Below, in pieces: positions 23,818 through 33,642 of a DNA stretch of 64,000 nucleotides; within the stretch, counting starts at the first letter, position 1; each line of letters opens with the position of its first letter. The stretch is from Begonia masoniana. Taxonomy: Eukaryota > Streptophyta > Magnoliopsida > Cucurbitales > Begoniaceae. The translations under genes were made by a program, and so were the position numbers. Below the pieces are notes generated by a model. It was not told where the DNA came from and did not search any database. It saw only the letters and a list, made by a program, of their open reading frames with translations. Location: the NCBI GenBank assembly GCA_022432975.1, contig CM039506.1, positions 12,342,831 to 12,406,830 of the forward strand, read 5' to 3'.

Positions 23818-24193
23818 TGTAACGACCCCTTTTCCCAGCAAGATATTGTCCGCTCTGGGGATTGGGTCGTAGCCCAATATCCTCCCCTCACGGCTTTGTT
23901 TGGCGAGAATTTCCCGGAAGGTCATCCAACCTGGAATTTCTCTCGCCGAAGCACTTTTAACTTCGGAGTTCTTATGGGATCCGTTGTCAATCGTGCTTCA
24001 AAACGCGTCTTGCTATGTTGGAAGGGTCTCTTTACATATGTTTCATTTCCACATACTTCTCCAAGCGATATGGGATTGTGACGACCCCCTTTTTACGACC
24101 CGTCACCTTCCGGTTCGCCCGCGCGGACGTACCACCATCCGGGTTCTGGTTCGTGCAGCCATCGTGCCATACTTACACATCCGGGTCATCACA
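23818..24193 (-). repeat. Cassandra LTR (right in window)
   Basis: 376 bp with the same ends as the left copy and only scattered base differences. This is the 5' LTR in element orientation. Confidence 0.93.
23902..24012 (-). ncRNA. 5S rRNA-derived domain, Cassandra LTR copy 2
   Basis: Second copy, 447 bp from the first. Box C region reads GGATGACCTTCCGGGAAA on the minus strand, three further changes from copy 1, so copy 1 keeps the better box C. The box A region is the same. Confidence 0.86.
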
Positions 24194-26178
24194 GCCTATA
24201 ACCTAGTTTGGCATTTAATTCCTCTCGGATTTTGTCTCATTCGTCCACGGACTTTGGACAACGTCATCGTCCACATAATCGGTCGATGTCAACGCTGGCT
24301 AAAATCAGCTGACGTTATCGACCGAACACCTTTCGTTAATTAGTCGACGTCATCGACCAAACATCTTTTGCTAAATAGTCGATGTCGCCGACCGAACTCC
24401 TTACTAAATACCTTCAACCAAATCATTGACTAATCGGTTGACGTTATCGACCGAAGTCTCAAATAAAACTTAACACCAGAACACTTACTATTTGGTCGAC
24501 GTTATCGCCCATAACTTTGGGCGACAACTTTGGTCGACGTTATCGCCCACAACTTTGGATGACATTTCTCTGCCAGAATACTTAACCGAGACTTATACAA
24601 TTTCCATCCTTGTATCACCCATTACCAGAACGATCGCCCCTTTCTGGCGATCGATCGACTAGCTTTATCTCTCTGGATTTTTTCTAGAGAGCTGTTTTCA
24701 CCTTCTTTCCCTGGCATAACCTAAAATCATCAAACCAACCTAAAAACAACACTTCTCAACTCAAATCATTAAACCTATTTTCAAGCATCCAAACTCATTT
24801 CAAACCATCAAAATCCATTTCTATTTCATCCAAAACCTATCAAAGCATCAACCTATTCGTCCATACATAGCAGAAGCCAATAAATATCATCAAAATGGAC
24901 ATTAAATACATTTGTTCACAATTTGTCCAAATACCAAGCATCCTATAATGGTTTCTATACAATTCATCTAACTATCACCCATCAGCCCATCATAATCCAT
25001 AATATTACCCATCAAAATACATAATCTATGCTCCTACGGGTCAAGTATGCATCTACTGCCCAGCGTACTCCACGGGCACCCTTCATCAAGCTGCAGGCTC
25101 GTCAGGTAGAGGGACATCGTCCTCACCTTGCTCGTAGTCACCTACACCATAAAGACACCTATGAGATAAAAATCTCAGCAAGTTCTACGTAAATGCTATG
25201 CATGAACATGTATATGCAGTTTTCATGAAAGCCGTCCATATCATTTCATTTATCATTACGTGTCAGTCTATGGTTATCGAAAATGCTCGACAGATGGATA
25301 GGGCACGTCCAGCGGTTAGACAGCCCACACCATCTGAAGGGAGGAAAACCCGCTCACCACGGAATGGCAGGTCTGAACCTCATCCCCGATAACCCCATGC
25401 CATGGTTGTCTACTGTGATACTTTACTTGCCTTTACATGCATTTTCTTTTCATGAAATCGATGCGTAAATTCATTTTCTTGCCGTTTTGAAACCATGATG
25501 CATGAGCAATTCAATATACAATAAAACATACATAACGAGTATACCATCAAAACCTCACGAATACCATCAAACGTCACAATGCTTAACCTATAAAACGATC
25601 AAGTCTAAACTACCCAACCAAAGCAATTAAACAAACAAAGCACCAACCAATCCTCAAAACAAATTCCGACTTATGGTGTAGGCCAATCGGCCACAGTAAG
25701 TCACGAGAACTTACTTCTTGTCTTTAGCAATCCAAGTACCTCGCTTGAGCTTTGTCACCTTAGGAGCTTCTAAGAGGGCTAAAATGGGGCCAACTTTAAG
25801 GGAGGAGAGAAATTTCTGTGTTCTTTAAATCTTCACAAGCGGAACAAAATTTCGTGGGAAGGAGGGGAGGGTTTCTTCTCAGCAATGAACGAAAACTAAG
25901 GGAAGTGTGAAAAATGAAGGTGATCTCACGTATGGGAGACAAGAAGCAAAGATAAGCTTCTTCCCCAAGCTTTACCACATGTCACATTCTTATTGGATGC
26001 TCCAAACTACCCACTTTTACTTCCTAATTTGCCCCTGCATTAGTTTCCAACCAATGTTTTGTTTGGCTGAACTTTAGTTTGGTTTTTCCCATGCAATTCC
26101 TTCAACATTTTCTTTTTATTATTATTTTATATATATATATCCCACAGAAGTCATAACAAAAAAGTTCCGGATGTTACA

Positions 26179-26403
26179 CTCAGATACTTACGTGGTTCTA
26201 CTGATGTTTGCTTACTAGTTTGGAAGGATTAGAGATGGAGTTGTTGGCTATGTTGATTTTGACTTCGCTGAAGATCTTGATAAGAGAAGATCTCTTACTG
26301 GGTACATCTTCAGTGTTGGTGGTTGTGCTATCAGTTGGAAGGCTACGTTGCAAGATACAGTTGCATTGTCGACTACCGAGGCTGAGTACATGGCGATTAC
26401 AAA
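26179..26403 (+). pseudogene. Copia A RT end and RNase H N-terminal part
   Basis: Continues Copia A after G2: the RYLRGS-type block spans the insertion point. RNase H begins near 26235 with GYVDFDFAED, SLTGYIFSVGG and SWKA, and reaches TTEAEYMAI just before the hAT at 26404. A 1-nt shift lies near 26225. The final 8 bases (26396-26403, ATTACAAA) are the left copy of the hAT target duplication. Confidence 0.85.
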
Positions 26404-26640
26404 TAGAGTTGGCTCGCCAGCCCGCCCGCTAGGCCCGCTATAGTGGCGGGCCAAAGTTGGCTCGGCTCGCTACAGTAGCGAGCCGAGCTGGCCCGGTCCA
26501 AATACGCGGTCCGGGCAGAGCCTAGCAACTGGGCTCGCGAGCCCGGGAAAGACCGGGCCAAACGAGCCGGCCAACGGACCGGCTCGTTTGGCTCGGCGGG
26601 CTGGCTCGCGAGCCCACCCCGTAGCCAGCGCCCGCCGGAG
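26404..26640. repeat. Left subterminal GGCTCG/CGAGCC region of the hAT
   Basis: About 60-70% GC in an AT-rich setting, with many GGCTCG, CGAGCC and GGCCCGGT-like words in both orientations, partly as palindromes (for example GGCTCGCGAGCC near 26532). The mirror zone lies at the right end. Such subterminal repeats are transposase binding sites in studied hAT elements. Confidence 0.75.
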
Positions 26641-27002
26641 GTCGGAGGATGGGGATGCTCGAACAGTCGAACTCGAAGGAACTTACCAGACTCCTCTCCT
26701 GCCGCCATCCTGGCTGCCTCCATGGCCCGAACTCGAAGTCGAACTGGGTTGTCTTCCTTCGTCCTTCAATGGAGGATGGACCAGTTACCATGAAACTTTC
26801 GAGCCAGAAACATGCGAAAACAGAGAGAGGGCGCCGGCGGTTTCGATTTCTGCAACTGGGTTGTCTTCGTCCTTCAATGGAGGATGGGGATGCTCGATGG
26901 ATGCTTGATGGTGAGTTGGGTTGTCTCTCTCTGTGTTTTGCAAAACACAGAGACTCAAAGTCTCTGGCAAAATAGGGACTCAGAGTCTTTGTTTTGCAAC
27001 TT

Positions 27003-27004
<2 letters not shown>

Positions 27005-27080
<76 letters not shown>
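27005..27080. repeat. (GA)n microsatellite
   Basis: About 38 uninterrupted GA units within the hAT, upstream of the palindrome cluster. Confidence 0.97.
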
Positions 27081-27081
<1 letters not shown>

Positions 27082-27319
27082 AACGGTCATATGACCGTTG
27101 CTAAGTGCTGAGAAGGAGAGGGAGAGCGGCAACGGTCATAAGACCGTTGCTCTCTCTCTCTCTCAGCACTGCTTGCTTCTCTCCCTCTCTCTCCAGCAAC
27201 GGTCATTTTTATGACCGTTGCTGTGCTTGCCCAATGCGACGGTGCCCACAGCCCACCCATCTCCAGCAACAGTCATTTTTATGACCGTTGCTTTGCTTGC
27301 CCACCCATTCCTATAAATT
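27080..27319 (+). promoter_or_regulatory. hAT transposase promoter with four palindromes and TATA box
   Basis: Four copies of an inverted AACGGTCA motif: 27080-27101 (GCAACGGTCATATGACCGTTGC, perfect 22-bp palindrome), 27129-27150, 27195-27222 (stem AGCAACGGTCAT, loop TTTT) and 27265-27292 (one stem mismatch). CTATAAATTG (27311-27320) follows as a TATA box. Downstream, 27467-27554 looks like a leader intron (AAG before GTATAT, TTTTTTTAG at the end) ahead of ATG 27671. The promoter role is inferred from position. Confidence 0.65.
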
Positions 27320-27670
27320 GTCTCTCCCTCCTTTCATTTTTTACACCATCTTTCTTCAACTCTCTCTTCATTCATTTTTCAATTCCCTCAATTTGTTCTA
27401 GATCAATTTGGTGCTATCAATCAATTTCTCTGCTCGTGCAATTCACTATTTTTCTCATTCAACAAGGTATATTTTAATTTTTTTTACATATATTTATATA
27501 ATTTTTAATTATAGTTATATGAACTAATTTTTTTTCCTTTAATTTTTTTTTTAGATTTCGTAGACGTGAAGTTGGTCAATTCACATCACCTACAAGCTTT
27601 TGTTGGAAATTGGTTCTGTGGTATCAATTTATTATTCAAAATTTAATTTTATATATTCAGTTTATTTATT

Positions 27671-29688
27671 ATGGATCTTCGTAATTATATTATTGATGAT
27701 AATGATGACATAGAGGAAATTAGAGAATTAATTCCTACATTTTCTGTGGGACAATCAACTGCACAAGCATCCACTTCACCTAGAAAAAAAAGACAAAAAA
27801 CTTCGGATGTATGGAAACATTTTGATTTAAAAGATATTAAAATTGCGGGCAAAATAGAAAGTAGAGCTCAATGTAAATATTGTGCTAAAAATTTTGCTTA
27901 TACTTCTGGTAGCTCTACTAGCACAATTGGTAGACATTTTCAAAAATGCCACTTAAATATTGAAACACGAGATTCAACACAATCTCAATTAAATGTTAGT
28001 GGTAGTGGCATTTTCACATATTCACAAAATAGAATGAGAGAAGGAATAACACAACTTGTAGCACAATCTGAATTGCCTTTATCATTCTTCGATAGTGAAG
28101 TGTTTGAAAAATTTATGAAAGAATATGCTACTCCTAGTTTTAAACGTGTCCCTATAACTACTATGAGAAGTGATATCCTTAAAATGTTTAAAGATATGAA
28201 AAATGAATTAATTACATTTTTTTCAAATGCTCCTACAATGTCTATTTATATTACTTCTGATTTGTGGAGTACACCTAATGCTATTGGTTATATAGTGGTA
28301 ACATCTCATTTTATTGATGAATCTTAGCAATTAAATAAAAGAATTTTAGGATTTCGTAATTGTGAATATCCTCATTCTGGCACCACCATCTGTAGATTTA
28401 TTATGACAATATTGCAAGAATATTCTATTAAAGATAGAATTTTTAGCATAACTCTTGATAATGCTAGTCCTAATGATGTTGCTATTTCTCAATTTAAGGA
28501 GTTTTTACAATTAGATATTACTCGTGATTCTCTTTTTCATATGAGATGTGTGTGTCATATTTTAAATTTGATTGTTAAAGATGGTATGTTATATATTTCA
28601 TCTCATATTGAAATAATTAAGTCCGCAATTTCTTATATTATTGGATCTAATTCGAGACAACAAGAATATAAAGATTTTTGTAGAGCTGCCCAACTTAAAC
28701 CAAGAAAATTAAAAACCGACGTAGATAATAGTTGGAATTCAACTTATTTGATGTTGCAAAATGTTAGGCCATATTGGCAAGTTATTTGTACTTTTTTATT
28801 AATGATAAGACACAAAATATTAACATTGACAAATCAAGTTGTGATATTGCTAATATATTTCTTGACTTTTTAAAACCTTTTTATGATGCTACAAATCAAT
28901 GTTCTGGAATTTATTATCTCACTTCTAATATTATTCTTCCTATTTTTGTAGATTTAACATGTAATTTTGCGAAATATCGACAAATAGATGAATTTAGTAA
29001 TATTCTTAATAAAATGGAAACAAAATTTAAAAAATATTGGCATAACATTCCTCTCATTTTTTGTTATGCATGTATCATGGATCCTAGATTTAAATTAAAA
29101 GGAGTATGTCTTATTCTTAATAGGATTTCTGCAAATTTATGTACTCCACCTTTAATTACTATTGATGACGTATCAAATGGAATTTCAAGTTTATATGTTT
29201 CTTATGAAACAAAATATTTTAATGTTAATCGTTATTATTCACGACCTCCTTATAACGAGAGTTATCCTAGTAGTAGTAGTGGTGATGGTGGTAATAGTTT
29301 TAGTATTGATGGTATATGGAGTGAATTACAAACTGAATATTATTTTACTTCTTCTACAAATGAACTCAATATTTATTTTGAAGTTCGTTATCAATTTTCT
29401 CGAGATGAGAATTTTGATATTTTAGATTGGTGGAAAAGACATTCTACCACATATCCTATTCTTTCTATAATGGCACGTGATCTACTAACATCTCCTGTTT
29501 CTACTGTAGCATCGAAATCTGCTTTTAGTGCAGGTGGACGTGTTTATGATGAACGAAGAGGAAGACTTGCACCGGACTTTGTGGAGGCGCTCATTTGTAT
29601 CAAAGATTGGACCGACGCCAAGACGAGAGATCAACAACGAGATGATGAAATTCTTGAGGAGTTTACGCAGTTGGATGTTGAAGACTAG
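27671..29688 (+). pseudogene. hAT transposase (BED finger, hATC), two disabling lesions
   Basis: ATG 27671, stop 29686-29688. Residues 45-95 form a BED zinc finger (Cys68, Cys71, His89, His94). A central part resembles the RNase H-like transposase core and includes ITLDNASPND and the CHILNLIVKDG block. The C-terminus holds the hATC dimerisation domain (LDWWKRHSTTYPILSIMARDLL, then SAFSAGGR), close to RICESLEEPER and other Ac-type plant transposases. TAG at 28325-28327 replaces an expected Trp (TGG to TAG). A frameshift in a T run near 28791-28797 moves the rest to another frame. Apart from these it is nearly full length (about 670 codons), so inactivation is recent. Confidence 0.92.
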
Positions 29689-29984
29689 AGATTTTTTTTA
29701 TTGAACTTCTTTTGTAATTTGAAGTAAATTTTTTTTTCAAATTTGTAATTTTTATTAAATTTCTTTTCTAATTTTGTAATTTCTTTTGTAATTAGATAGA
29801 TCGTTAGTTTCAAATAATTTATTTATTAATATATTCAATTTTATATACTTTTACTTAACATAACTAATTTTTAAATTAAATGAGTAAATATCGTTGACAT
29901 AATTCTTAATACTTATTATAATTTTACATAATTTTTTTTTAAAAAACTTATATTAACAGTCATACTCATAAATTGAAAATATTT
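29689..29984. other. hAT 3' noncoding, AT-rich
   Basis: AT-rich sequence after the transposase stop, with probable polyadenylation signals. Nothing else seen. Confidence 0.6.
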
Positions 29985-30249
29985 ATATACGCTCGGCTCG
30001 TTAGGCTCGGCTTGTTAAGGCTCGGTAGGCTCGTTGAGCCGGCTCGGCTCGGCTCGTTTAACTCGTGGCTCTCGAGCCGGCTCGGGTTGAAATTTTTTTC
30101 AGGCTGGCTCGTTAGGCTCGGTAGGCTCGTTAGGCTCGGCTCGTTAGGCTCGGTAGGCTCGTTAGGCTCGACTCGTTTAACTCGTTAGGCTCGATGAGCC
30201 GGATTACTTCTGGCTCGGCTCGGCTCGGATCGCTCGTTAGTCATGTCTA
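29985..30249. repeat. Right subterminal GGCTCGTTA repeat region of the hAT
   Basis: Dense direct repeat of GGCTCGTTA and GGCTCGGTA with a few GAGCCGGCTCG palindromes. It ends at the right terminal inverted repeat. Counterpart of 26404-26640. Confidence 0.8.
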
Positions 30250-30647
30250 ATTACAGAAGCCTGCAAAGAAGCAATTTGGTTGAACGGCCTATTTGGTGAA
30301 CTCAGTGAAGACTTACAGATTACTACAATTTTTTGTGATAGTCAGAGTGCTATTTTTCTGACGAAGGATCAGATGTTTCACCAGAGAACTAAGCACATTG
30401 ATGTGCGTTATCATTTTGTTCGCGATGTGATTGCTCGTGGTGATTTCGCAGTGAGTAAAATTAGTACTCATGATAATCATGCTGATATGATGACTAATAC
30501 TTTGAACACACCTAAGTTCAAACACTATTTGAGGTTGGTTGGTATTAGTTGCTAATTTCGCCCTGAGAGGCTTTTATGGTAGAGGAGTTTTCTTTTCAAG
30601 TTATGGACTATATTTTATGCAGTAGAATTCGTGTTAAGGTAGAGATT
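30250..30647 (+). pseudogene. Copia A RNase H C-terminal part and 3' leader
   Basis: After the hAT the RNase H frame resumes: EACKEAIWL (30256), then FCDSQSAI, TKHIDVRYHFVRD and HADMMT, ending in a stop at 30553-30555. A weak purine tract AAGGTAGAGA (30636-30645) precedes the 3' LTR. This last stretch of Copia A is intact as a reading frame. Confidence 0.87.
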
Positions 30648-30898
30648 TGTTATAATCGGTGTGACCCGATTTCTGTTTGGACTAGGCCGGTTCGGCCCAA
30701 GTTGTGAATCTCATTATGACTAGGGTTTTTTGTCTACATATAAATATATGTTTGACTCGCAAAACTCATTGTAACTTTTGATTTTAGTGATTTTTTCTCT
30801 CTCCGTAGTTTTTTCCCTTTAGGGTTTTCCACGTAAATCTTGGTGTCTACTATTTTTTTGTTTTTCAATTTCCGTTTTTGATTTCAGTTTTTTCAACA
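30648..30898 (+). repeat. Copia A 3' LTR
   Basis: 251 bp with the same ends as 2316-2567, followed by the target duplication CAGAT (30899-30903). Confidence 0.93.
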
Positions 30899-30903
30899 CA
30901 GAT

Positions 30904-33641
30904 GTTATAAATTTGGTCATTATCGTTCTTGCAAAATGATAAAGAAATAGAAGAATCGTCACACTTTGTTGAAATAAAGGAAGTATAAATTTTGCTAATG
31001 GTCGTACAAGACAAAAAGGAACACAAATAAGATGTATGGTACGTGGGTACATGTTGCAACAAACATAAGTAAGTCTCCAACATAAAAACATGGTGATTGG
31101 TATTCCTTAAAATGTGGCTCTCTCTCAAGTTTGTGAAGAATGTGTTGCTGAATTACAACATTGTTCTCAATTTCTTAAAAGAAAGTTATGGAGAGCAAAA
31201 CGTGTCTTAGAACTGATACATTCTAATATTTACGGGCTGATAAAACCTATTTCTAATGGAGAAAGGTATTTGATTACCTTCATTGACGATTATACACGGA
31301 AAACTTGAGTTTATTTTTTGCAATAAAAACCAAAAGCTTTTAGTGCATTTACTAGCTTCGAGGCCTTGTTGAAACTCAATCGGAACAAAATATTGAAAGT
31401 CTTCGTATTGATCGCGGTGGAGAATATTGTTCAAAAGAGCTTGACATTTTCTACGACACTCATGACATTCATAGAGAGTTGATCTCTACATATATGCCGC
31501 AACAAAATGATGTATTGGAGCAAAAAAAAAAAGAACTATACTTAATATGGTGAGAAGCTTGATGACAAAATGAAAGATTCTAAGGAGTTTTTGGCTTGAA
31601 GCGGTGAATCAGAGCATCCATATTTTTGAACAGAAGTCTTACTTTTACAGTTTTACTGTTCATATCATGAATCCAGAAGAAAGTTGGAGTGGGCGAAAAC
31701 CAACCGTAGATCACTTTAACATTTTTGGCTGCATTACACCTATGCACATGTACCATGTGAGAAAATCAAGAAACTTAATGATAATTGTGAACAACGTGTC
31801 TTTCTTGGTAAAAATGAATTATCCAAAGCATATAAATTGTTTAATCCACTTACTAATAAGATTGTAACAAGTAGAGATGTTATTTTCTTCGAGGAGTAAA
31901 GCACTTAGAATTGGTTTGAGCAACAACCTATGCCAATTATTCTTGATAATGAAACTGGAATTCAACAAGAATAGACGCAACAGTCAAACCAGCAAATTTC
32001 AACAACATTTTCACCTACAAATCCATCAAATGCAGCTCCAACAATTTGCATAATCTATTACTACACATGAATCTAAACGTATCCGAAAAAGACAGTATGG
32101 ATAGCAGATTTCGAGGTGGCTGGAATTTACCATAACGAAGATCCAACCACACATTTTGCCTTGTTCTCATATTGTGATCCTACAACTTTTGAAAGTGTTG
32201 ATAAATATTCTAAATGGTGAAAGACGATGGATGATGAAATTGAATCCACTAAAAAAATGATATGTGGGAGCTACCTGATCTTTCAAAAAGGCATGAAGTC
32301 ACTAATGTGAAGTGAGTTTTCAACACAAAACTAAAGGAGAAGAGAAGTTGACAAGTACATGTCACGTTAGGTGGTTAAAGTATACAAGCAACAATATGAG
32401 ATTGAATATAAGGAAATTTTTTATCGTGTTGCAATGCATGATACGATCAGAATGGTAATTGCATTGACAACACAAAACTCATGTCTCATTTTTTAAATGG
32501 ATGTTAAGTTTGCATTTTTACATGAGACTTTGAAAGAACATGTATTTGTCAAACAACCTCCTGTTTATATCAAGTTTGGTAATGAGAATAAAATGTATAG
32601 ATTGAAAAGGCTCTTTATGAGCTAAAAGAAGCTCCACGAGTTTGGTATAGTCGCATTGAGACTTACTTTCTCAAAGAAGATTTTCATAAATCTCTTTATA
32701 AGCAAACACTTTTTATTAAAATTGCAGATGAAGAGAAAATTCTCATTATTTGTATATATATAAATGACCTTATACTTACGAGAAATTATTGTATCATGTT
32801 TGAAAAGTTCAAACAATCTAGGATGATTGAGTTTGAAATGTATGATCATTGCTAATGCCCTACTTTCTAGGCATAGAAATGGTGCAATTAACTTATGGGA
32901 AATTTATTTCCAAAAGAAGTATGTAGGGAAAATTTTGTGCAGGTTTCAAATGAAGGAAATCATGTAAGCAATCCAGTTGAATTCAATTTGAAGCTCACTA
33001 AAGATCGTGGAAAGGTGAACAACACACTTAACACGAAAAATGTGGGGAGCTTAATGTACTTAAGGGCAACTAGGCCATTCATAATTCGGTAAGTCAAATA
33101 TGTAGGTACATGAAAAATTCAAGAGAAATGCATTTAGTTGTGTTGCCAAAAAGGTCTTAAGATATTTGCAAAAACTAAAGATTTTGGATTATTCTATAAA
33201 TAGAGGGCCAAGTCGAATTGATTGAATTTTCTGATAGTGATTATGTAGAAAACATTGATGATAGAAAAAATACTTTTGATTGTGTTTTTATGTTGGGTTC
33301 AAGTGTTGTGTCATGATCATCCAAAAAGCAGCTTATTGTCACATTATCGTTAACTGAAGCTAAACTTATTGCATCAACTTCTTGAACATATCAAGCACTT
33401 ATGTCGAAGAAAATTCTCGAAGAATTGCAGTTCACGCAACAGGGAGCTACTGTGATTTATTGTGATAACAATTCTACAATCAAGCTTTCCATAAATCTTG
33501 TGTTACATTGACAAAAGTAAGCATATTAATATTAAATATAACTACTTGAGAGATCTCAGTAATGATGAAAAAATGATTTATATGTTTATTAAATCTCTCA
33601 AAGTTTTTTCCTTCAAAAATTTGAAGAGAGCAAGGGAGGGA
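30904..33641 (+). pseudogene. Copia H right part: zinc knuckle, integrase, RT and RNase H remnants
   Basis: Heavily decayed Copia pol. Starts with the second half of a CCHC knuckle (KFGHYRSC). Integrase core traces are HSNIYG and FIDDYTRKT (31220-31310) and a GGEYCS block near 31420. Then come the SRDVIFF block (31871), an RT start near 32090-32280 and scattered RT remnants to 32850. RNase H traces are near 33290 and a CDNNSTIKLS-like block near 33460. Stops and indels occur every 50-150 bp. The purine tract AGAGAGCAAGGGAGGG (33625-33640) precedes the LTR. Confidence 0.75.
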
Positions 33642-33642
33642 T

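Larger units (their letters stand above)
23371..24193 (-). mobile_element. Cassandra-type TRIM retrotransposon (823 bp)
   Basis: Two direct repeats of exactly 376 bp (23371-23746 and 23818-24193) flank an internal region of only 71 bp. The internal region holds a perfect primer site on the minus strand (TGGTATCAGAGCC, 23803-23815) and a purine tract (CGAGTGGGGGTGAT, 23747-23760), so orientation is minus. Duplication GCCTA (23366-23370 and 24194-24198) is perfect. Each LTR carries a 5S rRNA-like domain in sense orientation, the defining trait of the plant Cassandra TRIM family. It has no coding capacity and depends on proteins from other elements. Confidence 0.95.
16167..26178 (-). mobile_element. 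Ty3/gypsy chromovirus G2 (Tekay/Del-like), minus strand
   Basis: Full-length minus-strand element in Copia A with perfect duplication CTCAG (16162-16166 and 26179-26183). 5' LTR 23074-26178 (holding a Cassandra insertion), primer site 23059-23070, gag, protease, RT, RNase H, integrase with chromodomain, purine tract 18415-18427, 3' LTR 16167-18414. Same lineage type as G1 but a different family: LTRs share only short blocks, and proteins are similar but clearly diverged. Confidence 0.93.
23074..26178 (-). repeat. G2 5' LTR, with Cassandra insertion
   Basis: Matches 16167-18414 apart from an 823-bp Cassandra (23371-24193) with its duplication, one ~35-bp repeat insertion, and loss of the terminal TGTAACG at the primer-site end. 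Ends in CCGGATGTTACA at 26178. Confidence 0.9.
26404..30249 (+). mobile_element. hAT-family DNA transposon with broken transposase
   Basis: 3846 bp inserted in Copia A RNase H, with 8-bp duplication ATTACAAA (26396-26403) against ATTACAGA (30250-30257); the second matches the undisturbed Copia reading. Short imperfect terminal inverted repeats: TAGAGTTGGCTCGC at the left, TAGACATGACTAAC as reverse complement of the right. Both subterminal zones are dense in GGCTCG and CGAGCC. The plus-strand transposase has a BED finger and hATC domain. An 8-bp duplication, a BED finger and hATC together define the hAT superfamily. Confidence 0.93.
2316..30898 (+). mobile_element. Copia element A, interrupted by two chromoviruses and a hAT
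   Basis: Complete Ty1/Copia retrotransposon on the plus strand with paired LTRs (2316-2567 and 30648-30898) and a perfect 5-bp duplication CAGAT (2311-2315 and 30899-30903). Gene order is gag, protease, integrase, RT, RNase H, as expected for Copia. Its own sequence adds up to about 4.9 kb; the other ~23.7 kb are G1, G2 and the hAT. The LTRs differ at roughly 20-25 of ~252 positions by eye, so it is clearly older than the elements inside it. Confidence 0.93.

Noticed and set aside
23455..24012. Genuine 5S rRNA genes
   Set aside because: Substitutions in box A and box C, a placement inside paired LTRs, and the absence of a tandem 5S array show a Cassandra-derived domain instead.
23453..24343. 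Open frames across the Cassandra element (139 and 147 codons)
   Set aside because: They run antisense through the 5S-like domain and repeat because the LTR is repeated; no protein similarity.
4586..26178. G1 and G2 as two copies of one family
   Set aside because: Their LTRs begin differently (TGTAACACCC and TGTAACATCC on the sense strand), share only short blocks, and their proteins differ throughout. They are same-lineage but separate families.
26397..27111. Several open frames on both strands at the left end of the hAT
   Set aside because: The area is GC-rich and repetitive (subterminal repeats, GA run), and frames overlap on both strands. No known protein.
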